From Bacteroidia bacterium (GTDB taxonomy: Bacteria > Bacteroidota > Bacteroidia > Bacteroidales > Azobacteroidaceae), in contig BNTW01000010.1 in NCBI GenBank assembly GCA_025996895.1, forward strand, positions 1-50,099: a stretch of DNA of 50,099 bases. Direction: 5' to 3'. Below are positions 26,677 to 35,413 of the stretch, piece after piece. How positions within the stretch are numbered: position 1 is the first letter of the stretch; the number at the start of each line of letters is the position of its first letter. The position numbers were made by a program, and so were the translations under genes. The notes below the pieces were generated by a model. It was not told where the DNA came from. It did no database searches and saw only the letters and a program-made list of their open reading frames with translations.

Positions 26677-28112
26677 AAAACGGAAAAAAAACAATCATTT
26701 ATCAGGTGTTGCCGCGTTTGTTTGGCAACGATAATGCGCAACTCGTCTCGAACGGAACGATCGAGCAAAACGGTTGCGGAAAATTTTCGGCTTTTACCGA
26801 TCCGGTGCTGGCCGAAATTCGGGAAATGCAGTTTAATTATATATGGTATACCGGTATTTTGGAACATGCCACGCAGACGGATTATACTGCTTTCGACATT
26901 CCCAACGACCGGCCGGAAAATGTGAAGGGCAAAGCCGGCTCGCCTTACGCCATCAAAGATTATTATGCCGTTGATCCCGACTTGGCCGACGATGTTTCGC
27001 ACCGCATGGAAGAATTTGAATCGTTGATTGTACGCACACACCGTGCAGGTTTAAAAGTAATTATCGATTTTGTGCCTAACCATGTAGCGGTTTCCAACCA
27101 AAATTTTGATCCGCTGAATTTTTATTATTATCCCGGCAGCGACCGGCGTGTGCATGATTACGAATGGACAGACACCGTCAAGTTGAATTATTCTAACCGC
27201 GACACATGGCAAAAAATGCTCGATATTCTGCTTTTTTGGTCGGCCAAAAAAGTCGATGGTTTTCGTTGCGACATGGCCGAAATGGTGCCGGTGGAATTTT
27301 GGGAATGGGTAATTCCGCAGGTGAAAGAAAAATATCCGCAAGTGATTTTCATTGCGGAAATTTACAATCCCGACCAATACCGGAATTATGTTTATCGCGG
27401 ACATTTCGATTATATATACGATAAAGTAGGCTTGTACGACACCTTGCGGGCGGTGATGGCCGGCCAGCAATCCGCTTCAGCGATTACACAACATTGGCAA
27501 TTGTTGGGTGAACTGCAGGCGCACATGTTGAATTTTCTCGAAAACCACGATGAACAACGGATTGCTTCCGATTTTTTTGCCGGCGATGCCCGCAAAGCGC
27601 GTCCGGCGATGTTCATAACCGCCACATTAAACACCAATCCGTATATGATTTATTTCGGGCAGGAGTTGGGCGAGCGCGGAATGGACTCCGAAGGTTTTAG
27701 TGGTCTGGACGGACGGACATCGATTTTCGATTATTGGAGTGTTTCGACTGTTCGCGAATGGCGCAAAGGCATTCACCCTGAAATCAGCCGTTTTTATCAA
27801 GAATTATTGTATATCAGCCAAATGCCCGCCGTTGCGCAGGGAAAATTCTACGATTTGATGTACGCCAATCCGGCGGGCAAGCATTTCAATCCCGACAAGC
27901 ACTACGTTTATCTGCGCGGCAACGAGGAAGAAATCATTTTGTTTTCCGTCAATTTCGACGACAAACCGGTTAATCTCCGCGTATTCATTCCCGACGATGC
28001 TTTCAGGTATTTCGGCATTGCACCCGACATGATTTCGGAAGAAATACAAGACAATGTGATTAATATTCATGTCGAGGCGCACAAAGGAGTTATTTGTTAT
28101 TTGGCGAATTAA
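26673..28112 (+). CDS. Alpha-amylase family (GH13) glycoside hydrolase
   Basis: Acts on alpha-glucans such as starch or glycogen. The product has no signal peptide and so is probably cytoplasmic. GH13 regions are seen in order: VIIDFVPNHV, DGFRCDMAEMV with the nucleophile Asp, FIAEIYNP with the acid/base Glu, and FLENHDEQR with the third Asp. A C-terminal beta domain ends the 479-residue chain. I chose ATG 26673, which overlaps the dnaG stop by ATGA. The longer frame (26613) runs 60 bp farther back into dnaG. The start MKNGKKTIIYQVLPRLFG fits the family. Confidence 0.9.
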   Translation: MKNGKKTIIYQVLPRLFGNDNAQLVSNGTIEQNGCGKFSAFTDPVLAEIREMQFNYIWYTGILEHATQTDYTAFDIPNDRPENVKGKAGSPYAIKDYYAVDPDLADDVSHRMEEFESLIVRTHRAGLKVIIDFVPNHVAVSNQNFDPLNFYYYPGSDRRVHDYEWTDTVKLNYSNRDTWQKMLDILLFWSAKKVDGFRCDMAEMVPVEFWEWVIPQVKEKYPQVIFIAEIYNPDQYRNYVYRGHFDYIYDKVGLYDTLRAVMAGQQSASAITQHWQLLGELQAHMLNFLENHDEQRIASDFFAGDARKARPAMFITATLNTNPYMIYFGQELGERGMDSEGFSGLDGRTSIFDYWSVSTVREWRKGIHPEISRFYQELLYISQMPAVAQGKFYDLMYANPAGKHFNPDKHYVYLRGNEEEIILFSVNFDDKPVNLRVFIPDDAFRYFGIAPDMISEEIQDNVINIHVEAHKGVICYLAN

Positions 28113-28148
28113 AAACCTAATGCCTAAATTATAAGAATATTAGTAAAT

Positions 28149-28546
28149 ATGACTACCAGCGAAATCCTCCTCTACCAATCTCCCAACGGCAACATAAAAA
28201 TTGATGTCCGCCTCGAAGACGAAACCGTTTGGCTGACACAAGCGCAAATGGGACAATTGTTCGGCAAAGGACGAACAACTATATACGGAACATATCGGCA
28301 ATATATTTGCAGAAGGCGAATTGCAGGAAAAAGTGGTATGCCGGAATTTCCGACATACCACTCCACACGGCGCTATGGCAGAGAAAACACAGGAAGTTAT
28401 AACAAAACATTACAATCTTGATGTTATTATTTCCGTAGGCTATCGCGTAAAATCGCTGCTCGGAACGGTTTTTCTATCAGAAAATCAAAGATATTTACAC
28501 TACAAGCATTGACTACAATCCCAAAGACGATTGGAAGAGGACATAA
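28149..28546 (+). pseudogene. RhuM-family protein, broken
   Basis: The start (LLYQSPNGNIKIDVRLEDETVWLTQAQMGQLFGK) is typical of the RhuM family, which is common on islands and of poorly known role. After GKGRTT the frame shifts: a second frame (about 28310-28480) gives the next family parts, AEKTQEVITKHYNLDVIISVGYRVKSL. A third piece, YTTSIDYNPKDDW, lies at 28484-28546 and ends in TAA. The segment between the second and third pieces is deleted. The whole is a fragmented relic. Confidence 0.85.
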
Positions 28547-28556
28547 AACGTTTAAA

Positions 28557-28970
28557 ATGATACCTAATTTCGACAAATTCATTCATTTCGGCTCAATCGG
28601 CAACGAAGAAATCCGCAAAGAACTTGCGGAAAATGTCTTTACGCAATTGAACAATGTAGGGGCGTTGCGCGCAACGCCCCTACCGCCGCAAATCGACAAT
28701 TTTACAGGCGCAATCCATTCAATTCTGGACAATGACACAATGCACCAAATGTGTCACAAAAACAATGATTTGTTCGAAAAAATTACAAGCGATATTTTAG
28801 ATTTCGTCAATAAAACAAATTGTCTGCTTGTAAAAATTTATTTTTTAGAGGAATTAAAAGAATTTTTATACCTTTGCAACAATTTCAAACAAATCAATGT
28901 ATGGTTCCCTACAAGATATTTTCAGGCACGAGTTCGCGCTATTTGGCGGAAAAAATTTGCAAGAGTTTAG
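28557..28970 (+). CDS. Unrecognised short frame, probable gene fragment with palindrome inside
   Basis: ATG 28557 opens a 137-codon frame that starts MIPNFDKFIHFGSIGNEEI. Its middle (VGALRATPLP) is encoded by a perfect 28-bp palindrome. The frame then runs 70 bp into the prs coding region, out of frame, with no sign of a natural end before it. I do not recognise the family. The first 90 residues or so may be a remnant of a real gene whose end has been lost; the last part is likely just read-through. Confidence 0.35.
   Translation: MIPNFDKFIHFGSIGNEEIRKELAENVFTQLNNVGALRATPLPPQIDNFTGAIHSILDNDTMHQMCHKNNDLFEKITSDILDFVNKTNCLLVKIYFLEELKEFLYLCNNFKQINVWFPTRYFQARVRAIWRKKFARV
28656..28683. repeat. Perfect 28-bp palindrome (type C repeat)
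   Basis: The 14-base half GTAGGGGCGTTGCG is followed at once by its exact inverse complement, so the two strands read alike over 28 bp. The G+C content is much higher than in the flanks. Only one copy is in the window. Read in the local frame it adds VGALRATPLP without a stop. Confidence 0.85.
28869..28876 (+). promoter_or_regulatory. prs -7 box (TACCTTTG)
   Basis: TACCTTTG matches TAnnTTTG exactly and lies 24 bp before the ATG at 28901. This supports the shorter prs start over the open frame that begins at 28820. Confidence 0.6.
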
Positions 28971-29830
28971 ATTGTCCGCTGGGACAAATGAATATCGAAC
29001 ATTTTGCCGACGGCGAATTTTCGGTTTCCTACGAAGAATCCATTCGTGGATATCATGTGTTTTTGATACAATCTACGTTCCCGAATGCCGATAATTTGCT
29101 GGAATTGTTACTGATGATTGACGCCGCTAAAAGGGCTTCTGCAAAGTCGATTATCGCTGTTATTCCTTATTTCGGCTGGGCACGCCAAGACCGTAAGGAC
29201 AAGCCGCGCGTGGCCATCGGTGCTAAATTGGTCGCCGACCTGCTAAACGTAGCCGGAATTAACCGATTGATAACCATGGACTTGCATGCCGACCAAATTC
29301 AGGGATTTTTTAATGTTCCGGTCGACCACTTGTACGGCTCAACCGTTTTTGTTGATGAAATCAAATCAATGGGGTTGAAAAATCCGGTGATTGCGACACC
29401 TGACGTAGGCGGGACAAAACGCGCCAATTCGTATGCAAAACACCTGAATGTTCCGATGGTGATTTGCTACAAATTACGCAAAAAAGCCAATGAAGTGTCG
29501 GAAATGAAAATTATCGGCGACGTGAAAGATATGGACGTGATTTTGGTTGATGATATTGTTGATACGGCGGGAACAATCACCAAAGCAGCTGATTTGATGT
29601 TGACAAATGGCGCAAATTCTGTACGTGCGATTGCTTCGCATGCGGTTATGTCCGACCCTGCTTCCACGCGCGTAGATAATTCGGGTTTGACGGAAATTGT
29701 TTTTACCGACAGTATTCCCTACTCCAAAAAGAGCGAAAAGGTAAAAATAATATCCGTAGCGGAATTATTCGCCACGGCTATCATGCGAGTTTGTAACAAC
29801 GAATCAATCAGTTCGCTGTACCTTATTTAA
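28901..29830 (+). CDS. prs: Ribose-phosphate pyrophosphokinase
   Basis: Makes PRPP from ribose 5-phosphate and ATP; PRPP feeds the histidine, purine and pyrimidine routes (hisIE and guaA products are in this window). The 309 residues start MVPYKIFSGTSSRYLAEKI, and contain the ATP-site PYFGWARQDRK, DLHADQIQGFF and the PRPP loop VDDIVDTAGT. The ATG at 28901 fits the family start and follows a -7 box; the frame before it is not conserved. It ends 4 bp before the stop of the convergent NagB/PIG-L gene. Confidence 0.95.
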   Translation: MVPYKIFSGTSSRYLAEKICKSLDCPLGQMNIEHFADGEFSVSYEESIRGYHVFLIQSTFPNADNLLELLLMIDAAKRASAKSIIAVIPYFGWARQDRKDKPRVAIGAKLVADLLNVAGINRLITMDLHADQIQGFFNVPVDHLYGSTVFVDEIKSMGLKNPVIATPDVGGTKRANSYAKHLNVPMVICYKLRKKANEVSEMKIIGDVKDMDVILVDDIVDTAGTITKAADLMLTNGANSVRAIASHAVMSDPASTRVDNSGLTEIVFTDSIPYSKKSEKVKIISVAELFATAIMRVCNNESISSLYLI

Positions 29831-29834
29831 GCAA

Positions 29835-31748
29835 TTACTCTTTTTCAAAATGATAGCGGACGAATAACTCAATCGCCTGATATTCAGCCATTCCCAGTTT
29901 ATCATAATGGACTGCTGTTGATATATTACGTTCTTCTGCACGTTGCCAAAATTCGCGCGGATCTGTTCCCGGAAACAACGGACGATCTTTTTGCGACTGG
30001 TGTTTGAAAATCGCCATGCGCTTGATACGGCTTTCTTCCGGACTCAACGGAACAGCCATATCCACTTCAGCGATGTCCCATTCCTGCCATGCGCCGCGAT
30101 AGAGCCACAGATAGCAATCTTTCAACCATTCTTCGTTTTTCAAGCGTTTAACTGCTTCCAAAATCGCTTGAAAGCAAACACGATGTGTACCGTGCGGATC
30201 TGACAAATCACCTGCTGCATAAATCTGGTGCGGTTTCACTTCCTGCAACAACTTGACAATAATATCCACGTCTTCTTTGCCTATCGGCTTCTTTTTCACC
30301 GTTCCTGTTTCGTAGAACGGCAAATTCAGGAAATGCACGCGATCTTCGGGAATGCCCAGATAACGGCACGCCGCTTTGGCTTCTCCCTGACGAATAACCG
30401 TTTTGCAAGCGGCTATCGGCAGTAAATCAATTTGCCCCGACCGTTTATTCTTAAAAAATTGTAAGGTATCTTTATAAGCATCCTGCGTTTTTTTCGTATC
30501 CAAATCGTAAATCGGAGAAATATCGCGCACAAAATCAAGGAAACGAATTACTTCGTCATCAAAAACAGCAATATTACCAGAAACCTGATAGGCCACATGC
30601 ACTTCATGTCCATGTTCCGAAAGGCGAGCCAGCGTTCCGCCCATCGAAATCACATCGTCGTCGGGGTGCGGACTGAAGACCACTACCCTCTTCGGAAAAG
30701 GCAACGCACGTTCAGGACGAGTGCTGTCGTCTGCGTTGGATTTTCCTCCCGGCCACCCGGTAATCGTATGTTGTAAATCGTTGAATACCTTAATATTAAT
30801 CTTATTTGCCGGACCAAATTGCGAAACCAGTTCGCCCAAACCACTGTCGTTATAATCGCGTTCGGTCAGTTTCAAAATCGGCTTTTCTAATTTTTCGCAC
30901 AACCAAAAAACGGCTTTTTTCGTCATTTTGTCCGTCCAGCGAACAGAACCGGTGAGCCAAGGCGTTTTAATACGCGTTAAATCGGCTGCCGCTGCCGTAT
31001 CAAACACAAACGATGCGTTCGGGTGATTCTGCAACACCGAAGCGGGCATCATTTCCGTAACTGGCCCTTCCACCATTTTGCGGATTGTCTTCGCTTTACC
31101 TTCGCCCCAAGCCATCAGAATAATCCGTTTGGCGTCCATAATCGTACCTAAACCCATCGTGATGCAATGGTCGGGTACATTTTCTTCGCCAAAGAAATTG
31201 CTCGCTGCACCCATTCGGGTCGAATAATCGAGTGTAATCAGGCGCGTGCGCGAATTAAACATCGAGCCAGGCTCATTGGCACCGATTTGTCCGCGTCCGT
31301 CCAAACCCAGCAGTTGCAGGTCGATACCGCCCACCGCTCTGATTTGGTCTTCGTAATTCTGACAAAAAGCCGAAATTTCATTACGGTTTAAACCGCCCGG
31401 AATCAGGTGAATGTTTTCTTTCGGAATATCCACTTCGTTAAAAAGATATTCGTACAAATACCGGTAATGACTTTGCAACTCGTCTTTCGCAATCGGATAA
31501 TATTCATCTACATTGAATACAATCACGTTTTTAAAACTCAAACCGTCTTTTTTGTGCAACTCCGCCAGCCGTTCATACACGCCCACTGCCGTTGAGCCGG
31601 CCACCAAGCCCAACACACAATTTTCGCCCGTTTTTTGTTTTTCTCGAATGAGATGAGCCACTTGCTTGGCCACTAAATCCGACGCAATGTCCGCGTCCGT
31701 AAAAATGGATAAAGGAACTTTCTCGTAACGTTTTTCAAAATTGTCCAT
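29835..31748 (-). CDS. NagB-like / PIG-L (LmbE) deacetylase-like fusion protein
   Basis: The N-terminal half (1 to about 270) is a glucosamine-6-phosphate deaminase-like domain with VAGSTAVGVYERL and NVDEYYP. The C-terminal half (about 360-637) is a PIG-L deacetylase-like domain with the metal motif SPHPDDDVISMGGT and DPHGTH. This 640-residue fusion is known in Bacteroidales. In the NagB part the usual D-G-H-I-x-x-N-E-P motif reads GRGQIGANEP (151-160), so the catalytic Asp and His are replaced while the Glu is kept. The deaminase reaction is therefore doubtful. A role in amino-sugar metabolism is likely, but the exact substrate is not known. Confidence 0.85.
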   Translation of the reverse strand: MDNFEKRYEKVPLSIFTDADIASDLVAKQVAHLIREKQKTGENCVLGLVAGSTAVGVYERLAELHKKDGLSFKNVIVFNVDEYYPIAKDELQSHYRYLYEYLFNEVDIPKENIHLIPGGLNRNEISAFCQNYEDQIRAVGGIDLQLLGLDGRGQIGANEPGSMFNSRTRLITLDYSTRMGAASNFFGEENVPDHCITMGLGTIMDAKRIILMAWGEGKAKTIRKMVEGPVTEMMPASVLQNHPNASFVFDTAAAADLTRIKTPWLTGSVRWTDKMTKKAVFWLCEKLEKPILKLTERDYNDSGLGELVSQFGPANKINIKVFNDLQHTITGWPGGKSNADDSTRPERALPFPKRVVVFSPHPDDDVISMGGTLARLSEHGHEVHVAYQVSGNIAVFDDEVIRFLDFVRDISPIYDLDTKKTQDAYKDTLQFFKNKRSGQIDLLPIAACKTVIRQGEAKAACRYLGIPEDRVHFLNLPFYETGTVKKKPIGKEDVDIIVKLLQEVKPHQIYAAGDLSDPHGTHRVCFQAILEAVKRLKNEEWLKDCYLWLYRGAWQEWDIAEVDMAVPLSPEESRIKRMAIFKHQSQKDRPLFPGTDPREFWQRAEERNISTAVHYDKLGMAEYQAIELFVRYHFEKE

Positions 31749-31774
31749 GGTAAATCATTTATTCAGGTGAGTTG

Positions 31775-31782
31775 CAAAGGTA
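31775..31782 (-). promoter_or_regulatory. -7 box (TACCTTTG) of the NagB/PIG-L gene
   Basis: TACCTTTG on the minus strand matches TAnnTTTG exactly, 26 bp before the ATG at 31748. The nearest TTG upstream is at 25 bp, longer than usual. Confidence 0.55.
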
Positions 31783-31896
31783 AGACTTTTTTGGCGTGAT
31801 TTCTTACCAAAATAAAAATAGAAAAGATTTTTTAACAAAAATAATTTTATTCTTACTAATCAATAAAGTACCTTGCACCGCATTAAAAAGTATATT

Positions 31897-34404
31897 ATGA
31901 GAAAACTCGGGCTTCTTTTGCTTTTTGTTTGTATAACTTGTATTATGCACAGTCAGCTGCTTCCGTTGGATTCGGCCGTTAATAATCTTTCGACACAAGT
32001 CTCGATTTTTCCGCAGGAAAAAATCTATTTGCAGACCGACAAACCCTATTATATTTCGGGCGAAAAAGTATTTTTTCGAATATTTTTATTAGACGCCTTT
32101 TCGCACCGTCCGGCAGATTTGAGCCGCTATGTGTATGTAGAACTGATTAACGAACGGGATTCGGTCAAACTTCGCCAGCAAATTCGTCCTGACGAGAAAG
32201 GCCTGCATTACGGAACACTTTCTTTGCCGGAAGATTTGGCGCAGGGAAATTATCAGATTCGCGCCTATACTCGTTTCATGGAAAACGTTGGTGAGGATTA
32301 TTTTTTCACACGGACAATTTATGTGGCCGACCCGACCATTCGTCATTCCGCGCTTGACGCGGAATCCCCTAAGAGTCGCAGGGGATTGAGCCAGGTCGAT
32401 TCTCGCAAGCTCGAATTGCGGGATAAGCCCGCAATGACAGTCGATTTTTATCCTGAAGGTGGAAACCTGATTGCCGGACAATTGTGCAACGTAGCACTGA
32501 AAGCATTAGCCCCTAACGGCAATACGGTAAATATTCAGGGAGAAATTTTGGATGCACAAAATAATCCGGTAACAGAATTTACTACTACGCACGAAGGCAT
32601 GGGGCGTTTTACTTTTCGTCCCGAAGCCGGTGAAAAATACGTTGCAGTTTGCAATAAAGACGGACAAAGCATTCGAGTAAATTTGCCGGAAGTGAAAACC
32701 AATACTTATGCTCTGTCGGCCGTTTGGCGTCAAAATAAGCTGTGGATTACGGTTAATAAGCCGGAAACGTTTCCGGTGCAAAAGCTCTATTTGTTGGCTC
32801 ATACCGGCGGAATGGTGCTTTATTCGGGTGTATGGGATTGGTCGAAAGGCTTGATGGCTATTGACAAAGCCGATTTTCCTTCGGGTGTGTCACATTTATT
32901 ATTATTGACGGAAGATTACCAGCCAGTGAGCGAACGATTGGTTTTTGCATTAAATAATGATTGGATCACGCCGGATATTCAGGCGGATAAGCAAGTTTAT
33001 AAACCGCGTGAAAAAGTGAAATTGGAAATAGACTGTCATTGCGGGCTTGACCCGCAATCCCCCGACAGTGTTAGTTTCGGGAATTTTTCAATTTCCGTAA
33101 CCGACGATAAAGATATTCAGCCGGATACGACTTTAAACATTCTTTCGCGCATGTTATTGACTTCCGAATTAAAAGGTTATATTTTCAATCCGGCCTATTA
33201 TTTTCAGAAAGACAATCGGCAGGCAGAAGCGAATGCCGATTTATTGATGCTGACGCATGGTTGGAACAGGTATGATATTCCTAAAGCGATGCGTGGCGAT
33301 TTCAAATATTTGACCGTTCCCAACGAAGTGTCGCAGTCGTTTTCGGGAATTGTCAAAGGCGGATTGTTGTCGAAACCCTATGACGGCGCACCGGTTACGA
33401 TCATTTCCTCAAATACGCCGTTTTTCGACAAAATAATTACCGGCAAAGACGGACACTTTACTTTCACCGATTTTGAATTTTCCGACAGCACTTCCTATAT
33501 TTTACAGGCATTAAATAAAAAAGGGAAAGACATTGTCGAGTTGTATTTAGACGAACGTCCTTTTCCCACGCCCCGCACGGTCGGTTTATTCAAAAAGCCG
33601 AACAAGCAAGTTATGACCGAAGAAGATAAGTCCCAAGCAGATAAATATCAGGAATATATCGAAAAAGCCGATTTGAAATATACTTACGAGAATGGCCGTC
33701 GCGCAAAGTTTTTGCCGGAATTGGTGGTGAAAGCCGATCGGAAATACAAATCGCCATATTATTTGATTGCTGACAATTCTTTTTCAGAAGAACAAATCGA
33801 ACATTCTGCTGCCGGTGACGTGCGGGGAGTATTATCTTCTATGCCTGCCGTTAAAGTTACTTTTGATAGAATACGGTTAAAACATATTGGCCCTGACTAT
33901 TTTAGAGATCCGCCTATGATTGTGATTGATGGGCAAAAAATGGCTTATGGTGGAGATGATGATATAACAGTTCTAAGTATTTTGGGCGAATTGGGAAAGG
34001 AAGATATTAGTCATATTGATATTATTCGTAGTCCGGTCAAATTAGCGGCATACGGCTCTTACGGCGGAAGTGGCGGTGTGATAGAGATTTTCACTAAAAA
34101 AGGTTATTGGAATATTCGCAAGCCTCGTTTCAATACTCGACAAGTTACGCCGCTGGGTTATCAAACACCGATCGAATTTTATTCACCGCAATATGAAACA
34201 CCCGAAGCGCGCAAGAATGCGATGGTTGATTTGCGCAGTACAATCTATTGGAAATCCGACGTATTGCTGAACTCCGAAGGCAAAGCGACGGTGGAATTTT
34301 ACACGGCTGATACTCAAACAACCTATTCAGTGATAATTGAAGGAATTACAACGGGAGGAAAATTGATTTATCGACGAAAACCGGCAGAGATTACGGTAAG
34401 ATGA
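31897..34404 (+). CDS. Exported MG2-domain protein with TonB-plug-like C-terminus, carrying palindromic inserts
   Basis: 835 residues with a signal peptide (RKLGLLLLFVCITCIMHSQ). The N-terminal half has macroglobulin-type MG2 domains (KIYLQTDKPYYISGEKVFF, then YQIRAYTRFMEN). The C-terminal part (about 590-750) looks like a TonB receptor plug (DVRGVLSSMPAV, IVIDGQ, IDIIRSPVKLAAYGSYGGSG) but no barrel follows. Palindromic repeats are read in frame at residues about 149-181 (RHSALDAESP and RDKPAMT) and 380-389 ([10 protein letters not shown]). The reading frame survives all of them. Role unknown; outer-membrane or surface place is likely. It stops 1 bp before the radical SAM gene. Confidence 0.82.
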   Translation: MRKLGLLLLFVCITCIMHSQLLPLDSAVNNLSTQVSIFPQEKIYLQTDKPYYISGEKVFFRIFLLDAFSHRPADLSRYVYVELINERDSVKLRQQIRPDEKGLHYGTLSLPEDLAQGNYQIRAYTRFMENVGEDYFFTRTIYVADPTIRHSALDAESPKSRRGLSQVDSRKLELRDKPAMTVDFYPEGGNLIAGQLCNVALKALAPNGNTVNIQGEILDAQNNPVTEFTTTHEGMGRFTFRPEAGEKYVAVCNKDGQSIRVNLPEVKTNTYALSAVWRQNKLWITVNKPETFPVQKLYLLAHTGGMVLYSGVWDWSKGLMAIDKADFPSGVSHLLLLTEDYQPVSERLVFALNNDWITPDIQADKQVYKPREKVKLEIDCHCGLDPQSPDSVSFGNFSISVTDDKDIQPDTTLNILSRMLLTSELKGYIFNPAYYFQKDNRQAEANADLLMLTHGWNRYDIPKAMRGDFKYLTVPNEVSQSFSGIVKGGLLSKPYDGAPVTIISSNTPFFDKIITGKDGHFTFTDFEFSDSTSYILQALNKKGKDIVELYLDERPFPTPRTVGLFKKPNKQVMTEEDKSQADKYQEYIEKADLKYTYENGRRAKFLPELVVKADRKYKSPYYLIADNSFSEEQIEHSAAGDVRGVLSSMPAVKVTFDRIRLKHIGPDYFRDPPMIVIDGQKMAYGGDDDITVLSILGELGKEDISHIDIIRSPVKLAAYGSYGGSGGVIEIFTKKGYWNIRKPRFNTRQVTPLGYQTPIEFYSPQYETPEARKNAMVDLRSTIYWKSDVLLNSEGKATVEFYTADTQTTYSVIIEGITTGGKLIYRRKPAEITVR
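32342..32369 (+). repeat. Palindromic repeat type A, first copy in the MG2 gene
   Basis: Arms TTCCGCG and CGCGGAA around the loop CTTGA, with the same GTCA and TCCCC borders as the hisF copy. The arm bases differ from the hisF copy at several paired positions, and pairing is complete. It is read as RHSALDAESP. Confidence 0.82.
32413..32438 (-). repeat. Palindromic repeat type A, inverted copy in the MG2 gene
   Basis: Read on the minus strand the arms TTGCGGG and CCCGCAA enclose CTTAT, after the same GTCA border. It is in opposite orientation to the copy at 32342, 43 bp away, and the pair with the spacer makes up an extra segment of about 33 residues between DPTI and VDFYPEGG. The protein strand reads it as ELRDKPAMT. 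Confidence 0.8.
33035..33062 (+). repeat. Palindromic repeat type A, third copy in the MG2 gene
   Basis: 28 of 28 bp are the same as the hisF copy. Here the frame is different and gives [10 protein letters not shown] instead of VIAGLTRNP. Just outside, ACTGTC (33032-33037, partly in the repeat) and GACAGT (33064-33069) extend the symmetry. Confidence 0.85.
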
Positions 34405-34405
34405 T

Positions 34406-35413
34406 TTAATTAATCTCGTAATTCAGTTTGTTTTTACTTTTAGCCGCAGTTTGCTTGCTTTGAAATATTTTCAGGAACAACTGACGGCCTATATGATGTT
34501 TTGCCGAATAGGTTTCAAACGTGTCGTTTTGCAGGTCGAAATCCGCCTGCCAGCAGTTTCTCGGCGAGATATAAATGTAAGTGCTGTCCGTTACTGCACT
34601 GCCGGAATTGTCGGTTTTAATCAAATCATATCTGTCGGGGGTCATGCAGGTGATTTGTCGCTGCCGGCACTCGGCTTTCAGTTTGCCAATCACCGCGTCG
34701 TATTGATCGTAAATCTTTTCCCACGAGAAATTGTCGTAAGCCGTGTTTCCTAACTGCTGAATGGGGCGGATTTGGAGAATATCCAACCGATAAGTGCCGA
34801 AAACATCGAAAAAATCGACCAATTCTTCCAAATTATCCTGATTGACCGTGTAATTGATACGCACCTTGAAACCGGGATATTCCTGTTTCAATTCGCTCAA
34901 AATCTGCAAAGATTTACAAAACTTTTCGTACGACGCACCTTGCATAAAATATTCGTAGGTTTCTTTGCGGACACCATGTACCGAAAGCGTAACCTCGTTC
35001 AAACCGGTTTTCACCAATTCGCGCCACTCGTTCGCATTGAACAAGTTAGCGTTGGTTGTCATAGAAATATAAGGTACTTTTTTCTCCTTTGCTAAACGGA
35101 TTAACTCCGTATTGTAGGCAAAAAGCGAAGGCTCTGCCCCGCAACCGATTTGCAATTTCAACGCCCGGTGAAAGAAAGCATTCGCCAAGAGGGGTAAATC
35201 TTCCTTCCGGAAAGGCTTGCTCAACAATTCTTTACGCCGTTCATCATCACTGAAATAACACATGCGACACCGCAAATTGCAAGCGCAAACCGGGTCAATA
35301 AACAATCCGAGATAGCGTTTTCCGAAAATATGAAGCAGATAAATGCCTAAGTTTTTGAGCCTTACGCTTTTGATATGCCTGTTCAGTTTTAGAAAAAAAT
35401 AAATGTTCTTCAT
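34406..35413 (-). CDS. Radical SAM protein
   Basis: 335 codons from ATG 35413. The cluster motif C-x3-C-x2-C is in [10 protein letters not shown], followed by [10 protein letters not shown] and TTNANLF, as in the barrel of radical SAM enzymes. A single late Cys in RNCWQADF may be part of a degenerate C-terminal extra-cluster region. It overlaps the queF stop by ATGA, so it belongs to the queC-queF transcript. It is longer than QueE and lacks its features, so it is not simply the missing queuosine-pathway enzyme. Reaction unknown. The longer frame to 35479 runs into queF and is rejected. Confidence 0.82.
   Translation of the reverse strand: MKNIYFFLKLNRHIKSVRLKNLGIYLLHIFGKRYLGLFIDPVCACNLRCRMCYFSDDERRKELLSKPFRKEDLPLLANAFFHRALKLQIGCGAEPSLFAYNTELIRLAKEKKVPYISMTTNANLFNANEWRELVKTGLNEVTLSVHGVRKETYEYFMQGASYEKFCKSLQILSELKQEYPGFKVRINYTVNQDNLEELVDFFDVFGTYRLDILQIRPIQQLGNTAYDNFSWEKIYDQYDAVIGKLKAECRQRQITCMTPDRYDLIKTDNSGSAVTDSTYIYISPRNCWQADFDLQNDTFETYSAKHHIGRQLFLKIFQSKQTAAKSKNKLNYEIN

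Noticed and set aside
9786..33062. CRISPR array made of the palindromic repeats
   Set aside because: The copies are isolated, kilobases apart or unevenly spaced, on both strands, with no regular spacers and no cas genes.
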